Shown here: piece after piece, positions 8,328-17,523 of the stretch
Layout: the number at the start of each line of letters is the position of its first letter
Position numbering within the stretch: the stretch's first letter is position 1
NCBI GenBank assembly: GCA_005798445.1
Contig: SYJG01000062.1
Span: 1-44,747 of the forward strand
Origin: Planctomyces sp.
GTDB taxonomy: Bacteria; Planctomycetota; Planctomycetia; Planctomycetales; Planctomycetaceae
Direction: 5' to 3'
Length of the DNA stretch: 44,747 bases
Program-made: the position numbers and the translations under genes
Notes under the pieces: model-generated
The model's input: the letters and a program-made list of their open reading frames with translations, nothing else
Database searches by the model: none
Told to the model about the DNA's origin: nothing

Positions 8328-11300
8328 TTACAAGTCGAGAACGATCTCTGCGAAGAAGACGAGGTCGAGGTCGATCAAGTGGCGGCGGATGGTGTCGTTG
8401 CCGGCGTCGCCACTGAGGCGGTCGATGGCTCCGTCGGTAGTGGCGGGTCCGGCGATGAGTTCGTCGTCACCCACGCCTCCGGTGAGCGTGTCGGCTCCGG
8501 TGCCGCCGTTGAGTGAGTCGCTGCCGTTGCCGCCGTCGAGAGTGTCGTTGGCGGTGCCTCCGAGGAGCGTGTCGTTGCCATCTTTGCCGAGTAGTTTGAT
8601 CGCAGTCGTGACGGCGCTGGCGTCGAGCGTGTCGTCGAAGCGGGAGCCTTGGACGAGTTCGAGGTTTGCGTTTGTCAGGTCGAGCGTCACTGCGGCGGTG
8701 GCTTCGTCGGCGAAGGCGGAGTCGTTGCCGGTGCCGCCGTCGAGCGTGTCACCTTGCGAGAAGAAGAGTTTGTCGTCGCCCTCGCCGGCTTGGTAGTTCG
8801 TGCCACGACGGAGCGTGTCTTTGCCGGAGCCGCCGATCAATGTGCTGTTGCCTCCGCCGCCGGTGAGTTGGTCGTCGCCGTTGCCGCCGTCGAGTTGTGA
8901 GTTGAGCGTGACGTTCGGGTCGATGGTCACGTTGTCGTTGCCGCCGAGCGAATTGACGACCAGCGAAGTTACGGACGAGAGTGGCACGCGGGCGATCTCT
9001 TTGCCGCCGATGAGGGCCGACAGTGTGGCGTTCGTGGACGAGACGCGGATCGTGTCGGCGTTTGTCGTGCCGGTGACAGTTAGCCTCTCATCGTCGAGTA
9101 CGACGCGGTCGCCGAGGACCGTGATTGTGACGGTTGCGTCTTTCGAGTTTAGCGCGCCGTCGGATGCTCGGTAGGTGAACGAGTCGAGGCCGGTGAAGCC
9201 GAGCTTCGGCATGTAGGTCAGCGAGCCATTGGCGTTTAGCGTGAGCGTGCCGCTCTTCGGGGTGCTGCGAACGGCGGCGGTGATCACGTTGCCGTCGGGG
9301 TCGCTGTCGTTGGCGAGGACTCCGAGTTCGGCAGAGACGTTCAGCGCGGCATCACGCGTCGTGACGAACAGGTCGTTGACGGCCAGTGGTGCGTCGGCGA
9401 CTGGGGTGACGGTGATCGTGACGGTGGCGGTGTCGCTCAGCGCACCGTCGCTGGCTTGGTAGGTGAACGTGTCGGTGCCATTGAAGTTGAGGTTCGGCTG
9501 GTAAGTGAATGAGCCGTCGGCCTTCAGTGTCAGAACGCCGTGCTCGGTGGTTTCGACGACGGTGATCGTCAGCGGTAAGCCGTCTGGATCGGTGTCGTTG
9601 GCACGCACTCCTTGAGCGACGGAGACTGTCAGCTTCTTGTCTTCCTGGGCCGTGTAAGCGTTGTCGTTGGCGATCGGGGTGCCGAGTTCAACGGTCTCGA
9701 AGTTCGAATGATTGACCGGGGCGAGGCCGGTCACGGCGACAACCGCACCGTCGTTTGACGTGGCTCGACCGCGGTTGCCGATGAGCACGCGGTCGTCTCC
9801 ACCGCCACCATCAACGGTGCGTGTGACGGTGGCCAGCGGATCGACCGTCAGCGAGTCGGCGAAGGCTGAGCCGACGAAGTTCTCGATCACGCCGGTGAAC
9901 TTGACCGTGTGGACGCCGAAGACCGTTTGCGTGACGCCGCTCTTGTCGAGATCGAGGGTCACACCAGCCGAAGCATCGGAGAAGTCGAGCGTGTCGAGAC
10001 CGTTCGGATCGGTGAGCGTGTCCGCGCTGCCGGGGGTCAGCACGAACGTCGTGTTGCCTGGGTGGCCGGTGAGCGAGTCGTTGCCGAGTCCGTCGATCAG
10101 CGTGACCGCGACGGCCGCCGCGACCTTCGAGGCGTTGAGGGTGTCGTTGCCGATGCCTCCGTCGAGCACGATGCTCGTGGCATTCGCGGCGAGCACGTTG
10201 CCGGTTGCGAGCGTGTCGTTGCCCGCTCCGCCGAGCAGCGTCGAGTTGCCTCCGCCGGCCGTGAGCCTGTCGTTGCCGTCGCCGCCGTAGAGGACCGTCG
10301 GCTTGAGGACGAGCGGATCGACGGTCACGGTGTCGTTGCCGCCGCTCGCGTTGACGCGCAGCGATTGCACGTCGGCGAGTGCGAACAACGACGAGCGGCC
10401 ATTGAGCGTGACTTGCAGGTTCGTGCCGACCGGCTTGATCGAGATCGAGTCGTTCGTGTTGGCCGCGTGGACTCGGAGTTCGCCGTTGACGATCAGCCCC
10501 GCCGCGTTGTCGTCGAGCACCTGAACGGTGACGGTCGTGGGTTGCGAATCGACGGAGCCATCGTTGGCTTTGTAGGTGAACGTGTCGGTCCCGGCAAAGT
10601 TGTTGTTCGGCGAGTACACGAAGCCGCCGTCCGTGTTGAGCGTCAATTGGCCGTTGTCAGGCGGATCGACAACGGCGGCCGTCAGTGGGTCGAGATTGGC
10701 GTCGGTATCGTTCGCGAGCACTCCGCGCACGGCCGTGACCGTTGTCGCTGTGTTGCGTCGCGTGACAAACGTGTCCGCGACCGCGACCGGCGCGGCGTTC
10801 GGGTTGACGGTGATCGTGACGGTGCCTTCATCGCTGCCGCCGCGACTGTCGCCAATCGTGTAGGTGAACGTGGCCTCGCCGCTAAAACCAGCGGCGGGCG
10901 TGAAGCGCAAGCGGCCGTCGTCGGTTTCCTCGACCGTGCCGATGTTGAGCGCGGGTTGCGTGAAGGTTTGCAGCGTGATCGTGTCGCCGTTGGGGTCGTC
11001 GTCATTGTCGAGCACGTCGATGGTGACAGCGACGCGCTGGTCGGTGGTCGCTTCGTCGTCGCTGGCGACTGGCGGTTGATTGGGGTCTCCGGAGAGCGGC
11101 GCGAGCGGTTCGGTCAGCGTGATGTTGGCGGAGAACTCGGACGTGTTGCCCTCCGAATCGGTCGCGGTCGCCGTGATGATTCGGCCGGGCGGAAGGCCCA
11201 GCGTATTGGGGAGCACGGCCACGAAGTTCGCGGTGCCGAAAGCGTCGGTCGTCACGCGGACTGAGCCGAAGAAGTCGGTCCCTTCGCCCTGCCCGCTGAC

Positions 11301-12530
11301 GTCCGGTTCGCCAGGGACGTCCGGTGACACGAGATAAAAATCGAGCGTGTAGCGTTGGCCGAGCCGCGAGATCAGCGTGCCGCGAATTTCGATGTTCGCA
11401 CCGAGGCCCAGTTCGGCACCGGCGGCGGAGAGGATCGGGAAGTTCTGCAAATCGTTTCCGCCGGCATCCAGGTCGGGCGGAGAGGCGAGGTCGTTGTTGG
11501 TGACGCCGACGGGGCCGAGATCGATGCCCAGTCCAAAATGGTCGCCGAAGCGATTCCGTTGGATCACGTTGGCCGTCCCCGATTGGATCGCGACGCCGGA
11601 GAGCAAGTTGGAGCGAATCAGGTTTCCCTCGCCGGGCGATGTGCCGCCAATCGTGTTCTCCGAGGCGTCACCGGCGATGCGCAGTCCGTCCAACCGATTC
11701 GGGAGCGGGGAGTTGTCGTCGAGGATTTGCACGCCGATCCGGTTGGCCGAGACGCGATTGTTCCGAGCGTTCGGCCCGCTGATGAAGACGCCGCTTTGGC
11801 GATTGCCGGAGATCAGGTTCCCGAAGCCGGCGGCTCGGCGCGGGTTGGTCGCGGTGCCGCCGATGTCGTTGTTCGCGGCGTTCACGATCAAGACGCCCTC
11901 TTGCTGGTTCGGGAGGGCCGCCGTGCCGGTCAGGTTCGTGCCGATGAAGTTGCCGAAGACGAGGTTCTCGGTTGCGCTTGGACCTTCGATCCGAATCCCG
12001 GCCCGCGTGTTGCCGGAGAGAATGTTGCGGCTGGCGAAGCTCAGGCCGCCGATCGTGTTGCCGGGAGCATTCTCAATACCGATGCCGTTGTTATTCGACG
12101 CGGCGGTGAGGACTTCAGTGAAGCCGTCGCGGACGACGCCGATCAAGTTGCCGAGGATTGTGTTGCGCGTGGCATCGACGCCGACGAGATGAATGCCGTC
12201 GCCGAGGTTGCCGGCGATCGCGTTCTCGCGGAAGACATTGCCGGTCGGATCGTGCGGGCCGCCGATCGTGTTGTTACGGGCGAAGTCGATTAGCACTCCG
12301 TGGCTGCCGTTGTTGAGAATCGCGTTGCCGATGAGCGTGTTGTTGAACGCTCCGGGTCCGAGCAAATGCACGCCGGCTCCGGCGTTATCTTGAATATTGT
12401 TCCCACCTTTCAGACCGAAATCATTCGGTCCGTTCGTGTCGCCGATGAAGTTGCCCGGCGCGTCCTGCACGAGCACTCCGCCGCGCCGATTGCCGGCGAA
12501 CGAGCCGGCGATTCCGGGAAGCGTGGCCAA
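8328..12530 (-). CDS. Giant surface protein, downstream part: beta-helix, cadherin-like and RTX repeats
   Basis: About 1400 codons in the same frame as the upstream part at 12534-16898, separated from it only by a TGA codon (12534-12536). The first 330 residues continue the NosD-like beta-helix repeats (GNFIGTNLTGTAAL, GVLIVNAANNDIGG). Then come four Ig/cadherin-like domains (for example NFNGTDTFTYQASDGALSD) alternating with two copies of a module ending in RTX-type calcium-binding nonapeptides (GGAGNDTL, GGSGKDTL), and a final RTX block (GGNGSDSLNGGTGADTLTGG). Such proteins are secreted and bind calcium; an adhesive or structural cell-surface role is inferred. The TTG at 12530 is not a convincing natural start because it has no ribosome site and falls inside a repeat. 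The C-terminus (VFFAEIVLDL) has no recognised sorting motif. Confidence 0.85.
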   Translation of the reverse strand: MATLPGIAGSFAGNRRGGVLVQDAPGNFIGDTNGPNDFGLKGGNNIQDNAGAGVHLLGPGAFNNTLIGNAILNNGSHGVLIDFARNNTIGGPHDPTGNVFRENAIAGNLGDGIHLVGVDATRNTILGNLIGVVRDGFTEVLTAASNNNGIGIENAPGNTIGGLSFASRNILSGNTRAGIRIEGPSATENLVFGNFIGTNLTGTAALPNQQEGVLIVNAANNDIGGTATNPRRAAGFGNLISGNRQSGVFISGPNARNNRVSANRIGVQILDDNSPLPNRLDGLRIAGDASENTIGGTSPGEGNLIRSNLLSGVAIQSGTANVIQRNRFGDHFGLGIDLGPVGVTNNDLASPPDLDAGGNDLQNFPILSAAGAELGLGANIEIRGTLISRLGQRYTLDFYLVSPDVPGEPDVSGQGEGTDFFGSVRVTTDAFGTANFVAVLPNTLGLPPGRIITATATDSEGNTSEFSANITLTEPLAPLSGDPNQPPVASDDEATTDQRVAVTIDVLDNDDDPNGDTITLQTFTQPALNIGTVEETDDGRLRFTPAAGFSGEATFTYTIGDSRGGSDEGTVTITVNPNAAPVAVADTFVTRRNTATTVTAVRGVLANDTDANLDPLTAAVVDPPDNGQLTLNTDGGFVYSPNNNFAGTDTFTYKANDGSVDSQPTTVTVQVLDDNAAGLIVNGELRVHAANTNDSISIKPVGTNLQVTLNGRSSLFALADVQSLRVNASGGNDTVTVDPLVLKPTVLYGGDGNDRLTAGGGNSTLLGGAGNDTLATGNVLAANATSIVLDGGIGNDTLNASKVAAAVAVTLIDGLGNDSLTGHPGNTTFVLTPGSADTLTDPNGLDTLDFSDASAGVTLDLDKSGVTQTVFGVHTVKFTGVIENFVGSAFADSLTVDPLATVTRTVDGGGGDDRVLIGNRGRATSNDGAVVAVTGLAPVNHSNFETVELGTPIANDNAYTAQEDKKLTVSVAQGVRANDTDPDGLPLTITVVETTEHGVLTLKADGSFTYQPNLNFNGTDTFTYQASDGALSDTATVTITVTPVADAPLAVNDLFVTTRDAALNVSAELGVLANDSDPDGNVITAAVRSTPKSGTLTLNANGSLTYMPKLGFTGLDSFTYRASDGALNSKDATVTITVLGDRVVLDDERLTVTGTTNADTIRVSSTNATLSALIGGKEIARVPLSSVTSLVVNSLGGNDNVTIDPNVTLNSQLDGGNGDDQLTGGGGNSTLIGGSGKDTLRRGTNYQAGEGDDKLFFSQGDTLDGGTGNDSAFADEATAAVTLDLTNANLELVQGSRFDDTLDASAVTTAIKLLGKDGNDTLLGGTANDTLDGGNGSDSLNGGTGADTLTGGVGDDELIAGPATTDGAIDRLSGDAGNDTIRRHLIDLDLVFFAEIVLDL

Positions 12531-12533
12531 GAC

Positions 12534-15500
12534 TCATTCGAGCGCTCCGTTCGGGCCGATGAAGTTTCGCTGGAGGTTGTTGTTCGTCGCCTGCGCCCCT
12601 TTGAGCTGCACGCCGAACTCGCCGTTGCCCGTGATGACGTTGCCGCCGGTGGGCAGGGACACGCCGATTTGCGTGTTCGGCGCGTTGTCCACCAGCACGC
12701 CATTGAGCAGGTTGCCGAAGGCGAGCTGACCGTCGAGCGCGGTGCCGATGAAGTTCTGGAAGATGCGATTCGTCGAAGCCTGTGCTCCCACGATGGCGAT
12801 GCCGTTGCCGAGATTCGTCGCGATGAAGTTGCGCTCTCCGTCGCCAGTGTCTCCCAGGAAATTGTTCGGGGCGTTCTCGATGCGGATGCCGTCCAGCAGG
12901 TTGCCGAGCGGGGCCGTGAGGTTGCCCGGCAGTTGTTCGATGCCGATGTGGTTGTTGAAGACGAGATTCCCGGCCGCGCTGGCCCCGGTGATCAGCAGGC
13001 CGTGACCGAGATTACCGCCGATCGTGTTCGGGTCTTCGTCCGCCAGGCCGATGCGATTGTTGGGCGCGTTGGTGATGGTCACGCCGTTGCCACTGTTCGG
13101 GAACAGCGTGCCGATGCGATTGTCGAAGAGCCGATTGTTCTGCGAACTCGCTCCGGTGATCTGCACTCCGTGGCGGCGATTGCCCACGATCGTGCTGTCG
13201 GAAATGACGTTGTTCGATGCGTCGAGAAGGTGAATGCCGTCCAATCCGTTGGGGACGGTGGCCGTGAGTGCGGCGTTGGCACCGATGATGAGTTGCGTGA
13301 ACTCATTGTTGCCGGAGGAAGTGTCGATGAGGCCGTGCCCGCCGAAGCCACCGATGGCCAGCCCGCGCACGACGCAGTTGCCGGCGGCGAGTTGCAGGCC
13401 GTGCTCGTTGGCGTTCGTGTTGCGGCCGCGCAGTTCGACGCGCGCGGCGTTCGGCTGGGTCGTGGCGTCGATTTGCACGGGGTTCACGATGACCGGCAGC
13501 GGGGTATTCACCGTGATGCGCGGGACACCGCCGCCCGGAATGTCGAACGTGATCCGATCGCGATTCGCGTCGCGGTTGGCGAATTGCAACACGGCCCGCA
13601 GCGTGCGCTGTTCGCCCGCCTGGCTGGCATCCACGTCGATGATGCTGTCGTTCACGTTGAGATCGGGCAGATCGCGAGCGTCATTCACGACGAGTCCGGG
13701 ACTCGCGGTCGAGAACTCGGACGTGCCAAAGACCTCAGAAATGCCAGCAATCTTGATCGCGGTCGCCGTGAATTCGCCGCCGACGGGACCGTTGATCGTG
13801 AACGTGAACGGCATCGTCGCGGAAGTCTGAATGATCTCGGTCGAGCCGAGGTAGAGCTTCCCTTCCAGCTCGCCCGCTGGGCCGACCTCGCCGGCGAGGT
13901 AGAAATCGAGGCGGTAACGGATGAAGCCTTGGGCGTTGGACAGGGTGGTCAACGATCCGCTCAGCGTGGTCGTGCCGGCGACGGGATCGAACGTGGCGGC
14001 GGTGATCACCGGGAAGTTCTGGATGCGATCGTTTTCGGCCGTATCATCGTTGGGTGTGATGCCATCGAGTGTATTGCCGTTGAGGACATTGAAGCGGTCA
14101 ATACCCGGGCCGCGGTTGTCGGAGATGGAGTTGCCGACGGCGTTGAACCCGGCCGATTGGGGCAGGGTGGAGGCCAGCACAAGTCGGTCGATGTGGGCCG
14201 CGAAGACTTCGGGAAAGCTCGCGAGCCGACGCTGCACCTCCGCCACAAACTCCTCTTCGGAGGCGAACTGAAGGCCGACCATGGTTCCCAGATTCACTTG
14301 CAAAGAGAAATTGCCCTGGATGGCCGCGAGCGGAAGTCTGAACCGTCCCGTGGTTCCGTTCGCCACCGCGATGCCGGCACCGTCGTTGAAACGAATGACG
14401 TTGCCCTGGCCGGGATTCTGGCCGCCGATGATACCGCCAAAACCGTTGCGATTTCTTTCGCCTGAGGCGAAAACCCCGTGGCCTTGGTTGCCAAGGTCTC
14501 GGCCGCTGGCGTCGGTGCCGATGAAGTTGCCCTGAATCGTGAGGTTTGACGGCACCCCGTCAGAGGGGTTCGCGGTAATCAGGATTCCCGGCCCATCGTT
14601 GCCGCCAATGATGTTGGCGTCGCCGGGATTCGTGCCGCCGACTTGCGTATTCGTTGAACCACTCACATGCAGGCCCGCCACCCGATTGCCTGCCAGGCCG
14701 CCATCCGCTTCGACACCGATGCGATTCCCGCGAATGACGTTGCCGAACGCCTGATCGACCACGCCGACCTCGTTGGCCACGATGGTGTTGTCGATCAGGT
14801 TCGTGCCCCGGCCCAAGAACGCGCCGGTTTCATTCCCACGCAACTCGTTGCCTTGCAGCGTGACACCATTTCGCCCGACGGTAACGCCGTTGCTGAACCC
14901 CTGCACGAGATTGCCGTCGCTCTCTTCGGGACCGCCGATGACCATTGGCAGATCGTCCCCAAAAGCGGATTCCTCGAGCAGAATCCCGTGCGCGCCGTTG
15001 AAGGTGGTACTTCCGGCTTCCAATCCGATGCGATTGCCGCGGAAGGTGGCCGGCTGAGTCACGAGCACTCCGACGCCGCCCTCGAAGATCGTCTGAGCAT
15101 CCTCGATCCCGGGATTGGTCGCGACGACGTTGCCGAGAAACTGGACCGCAGGACTCACGATTTCGACGGTGATCAGTGCGGCCCCCTGGACGTTCTGCCC
15201 CGTCCGGTCCGTGCCGATGAAGTTGTTGTGAATGACGATGTCGGTGCCGCCTTCCACGCGCAACAGGCTGCCTGCCGCTTGGCTCGGTTGGGCACGAGTG
15301 TTGATGATCAATCCTTCGATCAAAACCCCCGTGGCGTTCACGTCGAAGACTGTCCCGAACGGCGGCACAAAATCCGGAAAGCCTGGAACTGTTCCCGACC
15401 CCTGCGCGAACGTGACCTCGACGCCCGGCAAACCTGTTGCGCCTTGAGTGCCGATGATGTCCATCGACTGTCGGATGAACATCGTATTGTTGACGAACAC

Positions 15501-16898
15501 CTGCGAGATGTTGTCGGCAAACGTGATGCGGTGCCGGCCGGGGGTATTCCGAATCTCCTGGAGCACGCCGAGCAACGTGACGATGCCGCTCGCAGGCACC
15601 GGAGGCACCGGATCGATCGGAAATCCCGGTGACGGTACGCCTGGAAAGAAGTCTGGATCGACGATTCCGTCACCGGGGATGCGGTCCCCCAGAAAATGGT
15701 TGGGGTCGGTGGCCGATCGGCCGTTGTGATTGACCACGAAGTGCCCGCCGAAGGTCTGGTCATCGGCGGCGTCTTCCGCGGTCACCACCGTGACGATGAT
15801 CTTGATCGAATCGCGAACGTCGTGTCGCAATTCCAATTGCCTCTCCGGCGAGAGTCCGCTGAAGGTGCTCGCGTCGTAGAACGCTTCCAAGGTGAGCTCC
15901 TTGGTGGTGCCGAGCGGGACGTCGGAGCCTGGTTCCAATGTCACTCGCAAATTTGTCGGCCCAGCGTTCGTGACGGCAAAGGTCGCCCCCGCACCACCCG
16001 ACGAGATTCCCGCAGGCAGATTGACGGTCCAGCCTGCGTCCGCCGATTCCTGCGCTGCGATGCGATACTCGGTCGGAATTTGCGTGAAGAAGAGCGACTG
16101 TAGTCGCCGCGGGTCGTCCTCTTGCAGTTGAATGTCGAACGATACGCTGCCGCCGTGCGCGACGTTCACATGCACGATCTGATCGTCAGACGGTGTCGAT
16201 TGATACTGATCATTGCCTCGGACGTTGGCACCGAATCCTGCCGGCCTGACTCGCAGGTCCGGCGTGCCGGCCACGAACGTCCCGAACAGCTCAATCTTCT
16301 CGGTGAATGTTGAGCCGTTACTCACAGTGACGACCGGCAGATCGAAAAACACCTGCGCCTCGTCGTCGTCCACCCGCCCTTTTTCCCCATTGGGGCCGGA
16401 CGTAAAGACGTCGGGATAGTCGAATGTCCGATCGGGCAGCTCGAAGGGCATGAAACGATCGGTCGGCGTGTTGGCGGGAAACGCTCCATCGACAACGGGT
16501 TCATCGCCGACGACGAAAGTCTCGATGCGGTCATCGAGCCTGCCGTTTCCGTTGCGGTCTTCGCCAGAATCCAATTGGCCGTCTTCGTCCTTGTCTTCAG
16601 GACCAAAGACAGGTCCGCTGGCCCCGTCGAACAAGCGGCTTTCTTGCAAGAAGCGGAAATCAAACTGTGCCCGGATCGACGTCGCTGCCTGTTCGTCCGG
16701 GGCCGAAGTCTCAAAGAACGTCGGATTGCCACCCAAAAACGCCACAGAGTCTCCCACATACAACGCCAACAGCGTGCGGTCTTCGAGCCGCTCGACCGAG
16801 TTGCGTCGTGTTCGGAGAACGTGACGACCGTGCGATCTCAGCCCCCGATACGAAAACCAACGAGACCACAAACGCCGCGCGAGCTGCTGCGAGAACAT
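12534..16898 (-). CDS. Giant surface protein, upstream part: export motif and beta-helix repeats
   Basis: 1454 residues ending at an in-frame TGA. The N-terminus has the basic leader and RLEDRTLLA motif (residues 37-45) that opens large planctomycete surface proteins (LEPR-XLL type). Residues about 102-123 (DKDEDGQLDSG, then DRNGNGRLDD) look like a dockerin or thrombospondin-3 type calcium site. Most of the rest is right-handed beta-helix repeat of NosD/PbH1 type, with units such as NFIGTDRTGQN and GNRIGVEADGG. The ATG at 16898 has GGGGGA upstream. Translation without the TGA would give about 2855 residues in one frame, so the two parts were almost certainly one gene. A secreted or surface location is inferred from the motif and repeats. 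Confidence 0.88.
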   Translation of the reverse strand: MFSQQLARRLWSRWFSYRGLRSHGRHVLRTRRNSVERLEDRTLLALYVGDSVAFLGGNPTFFETSAPDEQAATSIRAQFDFRFLQESRLFDGASGPVFGPEDKDEDGQLDSGEDRNGNGRLDDRIETFVVGDEPVVDGAFPANTPTDRFMPFELPDRTFDYPDVFTSGPNGEKGRVDDDEAQVFFDLPVVTVSNGSTFTEKIELFGTFVAGTPDLRVRPAGFGANVRGNDQYQSTPSDDQIVHVNVAHGGSVSFDIQLQEDDPRRLQSLFFTQIPTEYRIAAQESADAGWTVNLPAGISSGGAGATFAVTNAGPTNLRVTLEPGSDVPLGTTKELTLEAFYDASTFSGLSPERQLELRHDVRDSIKIIVTVVTAEDAADDQTFGGHFVVNHNGRSATDPNHFLGDRIPGDGIVDPDFFPGVPSPGFPIDPVPPVPASGIVTLLGVLQEIRNTPGRHRITFADNISQVFVNNTMFIRQSMDIIGTQGATGLPGVEVTFAQGSGTVPGFPDFVPPFGTVFDVNATGVLIEGLIINTRAQPSQAAGSLLRVEGGTDIVIHNNFIGTDRTGQNVQGAALITVEIVSPAVQFLGNVVATNPGIEDAQTIFEGGVGVLVTQPATFRGNRIGLEAGSTTFNGAHGILLEESAFGDDLPMVIGGPEESDGNLVQGFSNGVTVGRNGVTLQGNELRGNETGAFLGRGTNLIDNTIVANEVGVVDQAFGNVIRGNRIGVEADGGLAGNRVAGLHVSGSTNTQVGGTNPGDANIIGGNDGPGILITANPSDGVPSNLTIQGNFIGTDASGRDLGNQGHGVFASGERNRNGFGGIIGGQNPGQGNVIRFNDGAGIAVANGTTGRFRLPLAAIQGNFSLQVNLGTMVGLQFASEEEFVAEVQRRLASFPEVFAAHIDRLVLASTLPQSAGFNAVGNSISDNRGPGIDRFNVLNGNTLDGITPNDDTAENDRIQNFPVITAATFDPVAGTTTLSGSLTTLSNAQGFIRYRLDFYLAGEVGPAGELEGKLYLGSTEIIQTSATMPFTFTINGPVGGEFTATAIKIAGISEVFGTSEFSTASPGLVVNDARDLPDLNVNDSIIDVDASQAGEQRTLRAVLQFANRDANRDRITFDIPGGGVPRITVNTPLPVIVNPVQIDATTQPNAARVELRGRNTNANEHGLQLAAGNCVVRGLAIGGFGGHGLIDTSSGNNEFTQLIIGANAALTATVPNGLDGIHLLDASNNVISDSTIVGNRRHGVQITGASSQNNRLFDNRIGTLFPNSGNGVTITNAPNNRIGLADEDPNTIGGNLGHGLLITGASAAGNLVFNNHIGIEQLPGNLTAPLGNLLDGIRIENAPNNFLGDTGDGERNFIATNLGNGIAIVGAQASTNRIFQNFIGTALDGQLAFGNLLNGVLVDNAPNTQIGVSLPTGGNVITGNGEFGVQLKGAQATNNNLQRNFIGPNGALE

Positions 16899-17008
16899 GA
16901 TACATCCCCCGGATTCGGATGGAGACCAGAAAGGTCAGACTATCCAGGTATGCGCCCAACAGAAAGCATCTTGCCAGAATTCCAAGATTTGCGGCAAAGC
17001 CTGCTCCG

Positions 17009-17060
17009 TCCCGCCACCGGCCCTGCCGAGTCCCGCCACCGGGCAGGTCCGGTGGCGGGA
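17009..17060. repeat. Palindrome with CCCGCCACCGG words
   Basis: TCCCGCCACCGGCCCTGCC at 17009-17027 is complementary to 17041-17060 with one bulge, and a second direct copy of TCCCGCCACCGG lies between the arms at 17031. It is in the short gap between the sigma-factor fragment and the giant surface-protein gene. Confidence 0.8.
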
Positions 17061-17072
17061 TTTGGAAGACGC

Positions 17073-17477
17073 TCACTCGAATAGCCGATCAAGCTCCAAG
17101 TGAAGCCGCTGCAACACGCGGGACTTGGCGGAGTACACGCTCCCAGTTTGCAGCCCCAACTCGGTCGCGACCCCTTGCACCGAGCGTCCGACGACCGCGT
17201 ATTCCGAAAACGCTCGCCAGATCGAATCGGGAAACTCCTCGCGGATCAATTCCAAACCGCGTTGGACGAGGAACCGACGATCCTCAGCCTCTTCCTCGGC
17301 TGACAGCTCTGGCAACGACGGATCGCTGACTTCACGAAAGCGTGAACAGGCGGCGGGGCTCGCACTGAGGTTGCGTTTGGCGAGCGGTTGGGCGTCAACC
17401 CACCGAGTCCACGGTCGTTTGGTCTGTTTCAAATCCTCGGTGGGCTGACGCCCAGCCGCTCGCCGATTGCACAACAA
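17073..17477 (-). pseudogene. ECF sigma factor fragment (region 4 only)
   Basis: The last 80 or so codons encode a typical planctomycete ECF sigma C-terminus: an acidic linker (SLPELSAEEEAEDRR), the helix LIREEFPDSIWRAFSEYAV, and a region 4 helix-turn-helix (GVATELGLQTGSVYSAKSRV). Region 2, which binds the -10 element and core polymerase, is missing. In its place the open frame runs through a palindrome (17379-17464) and begins only at a weak TTG with no credible ribosome site. The upstream LRR gene terminator leaves no room for the missing half. It is most likely a truncated relic with its break at the repeat. A short stand-alone region 4 protein made from an internal start cannot be excluded. 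Confidence 0.82.
17379..17464. repeat. Palindromic element, GGCGAGCGG...GGCGTCAGCCC family
   Basis: Arms of 29 nt at 17379-17407 and 17436-17464 match at 27 positions; loop 28 nt. It shares the words GGCGAGCGG and GGCGTCAGCCC with the element at 42423-42494. It forms the 5' end of the sigma-factor fragment. Confidence 0.9.
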
Positions 17478-17510
17478 AAGCAGCCCGACTGTTGAGTGAC
17501 AGGCGGGCTG
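17472..17510 (-). terminator. Rho-independent terminator after the LRR gene
   Basis: In the minus-strand transcript CAGCCCGCCTGT pairs with ACAGTCGGGCTG (one mismatch) and is followed by CTTTTGTTG. It begins 13 bp after the stop of the LRR gene. Confidence 0.78.
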
Positions 17511-17523
17511 CGAAGCGAATCCG

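Noticed and set aside
12534-12536. Selenocysteine at the TGA in the giant surface-protein gene
   Set aside because: No neighbouring cysteine, no redox domain, and no hairpin with a GU loop at the right distance. A nonsense change or read error is more likely.
9909-14465. Long open frames on the plus strand across the giant surface-protein gene
   Set aside because: They are antisense shadows of a GC-rich repetitive gene: Arg/Val/Asp-rich, no domains, no ribosome sites, whereas the minus strand shows clear beta-helix, cadherin-like and RTX repeats.
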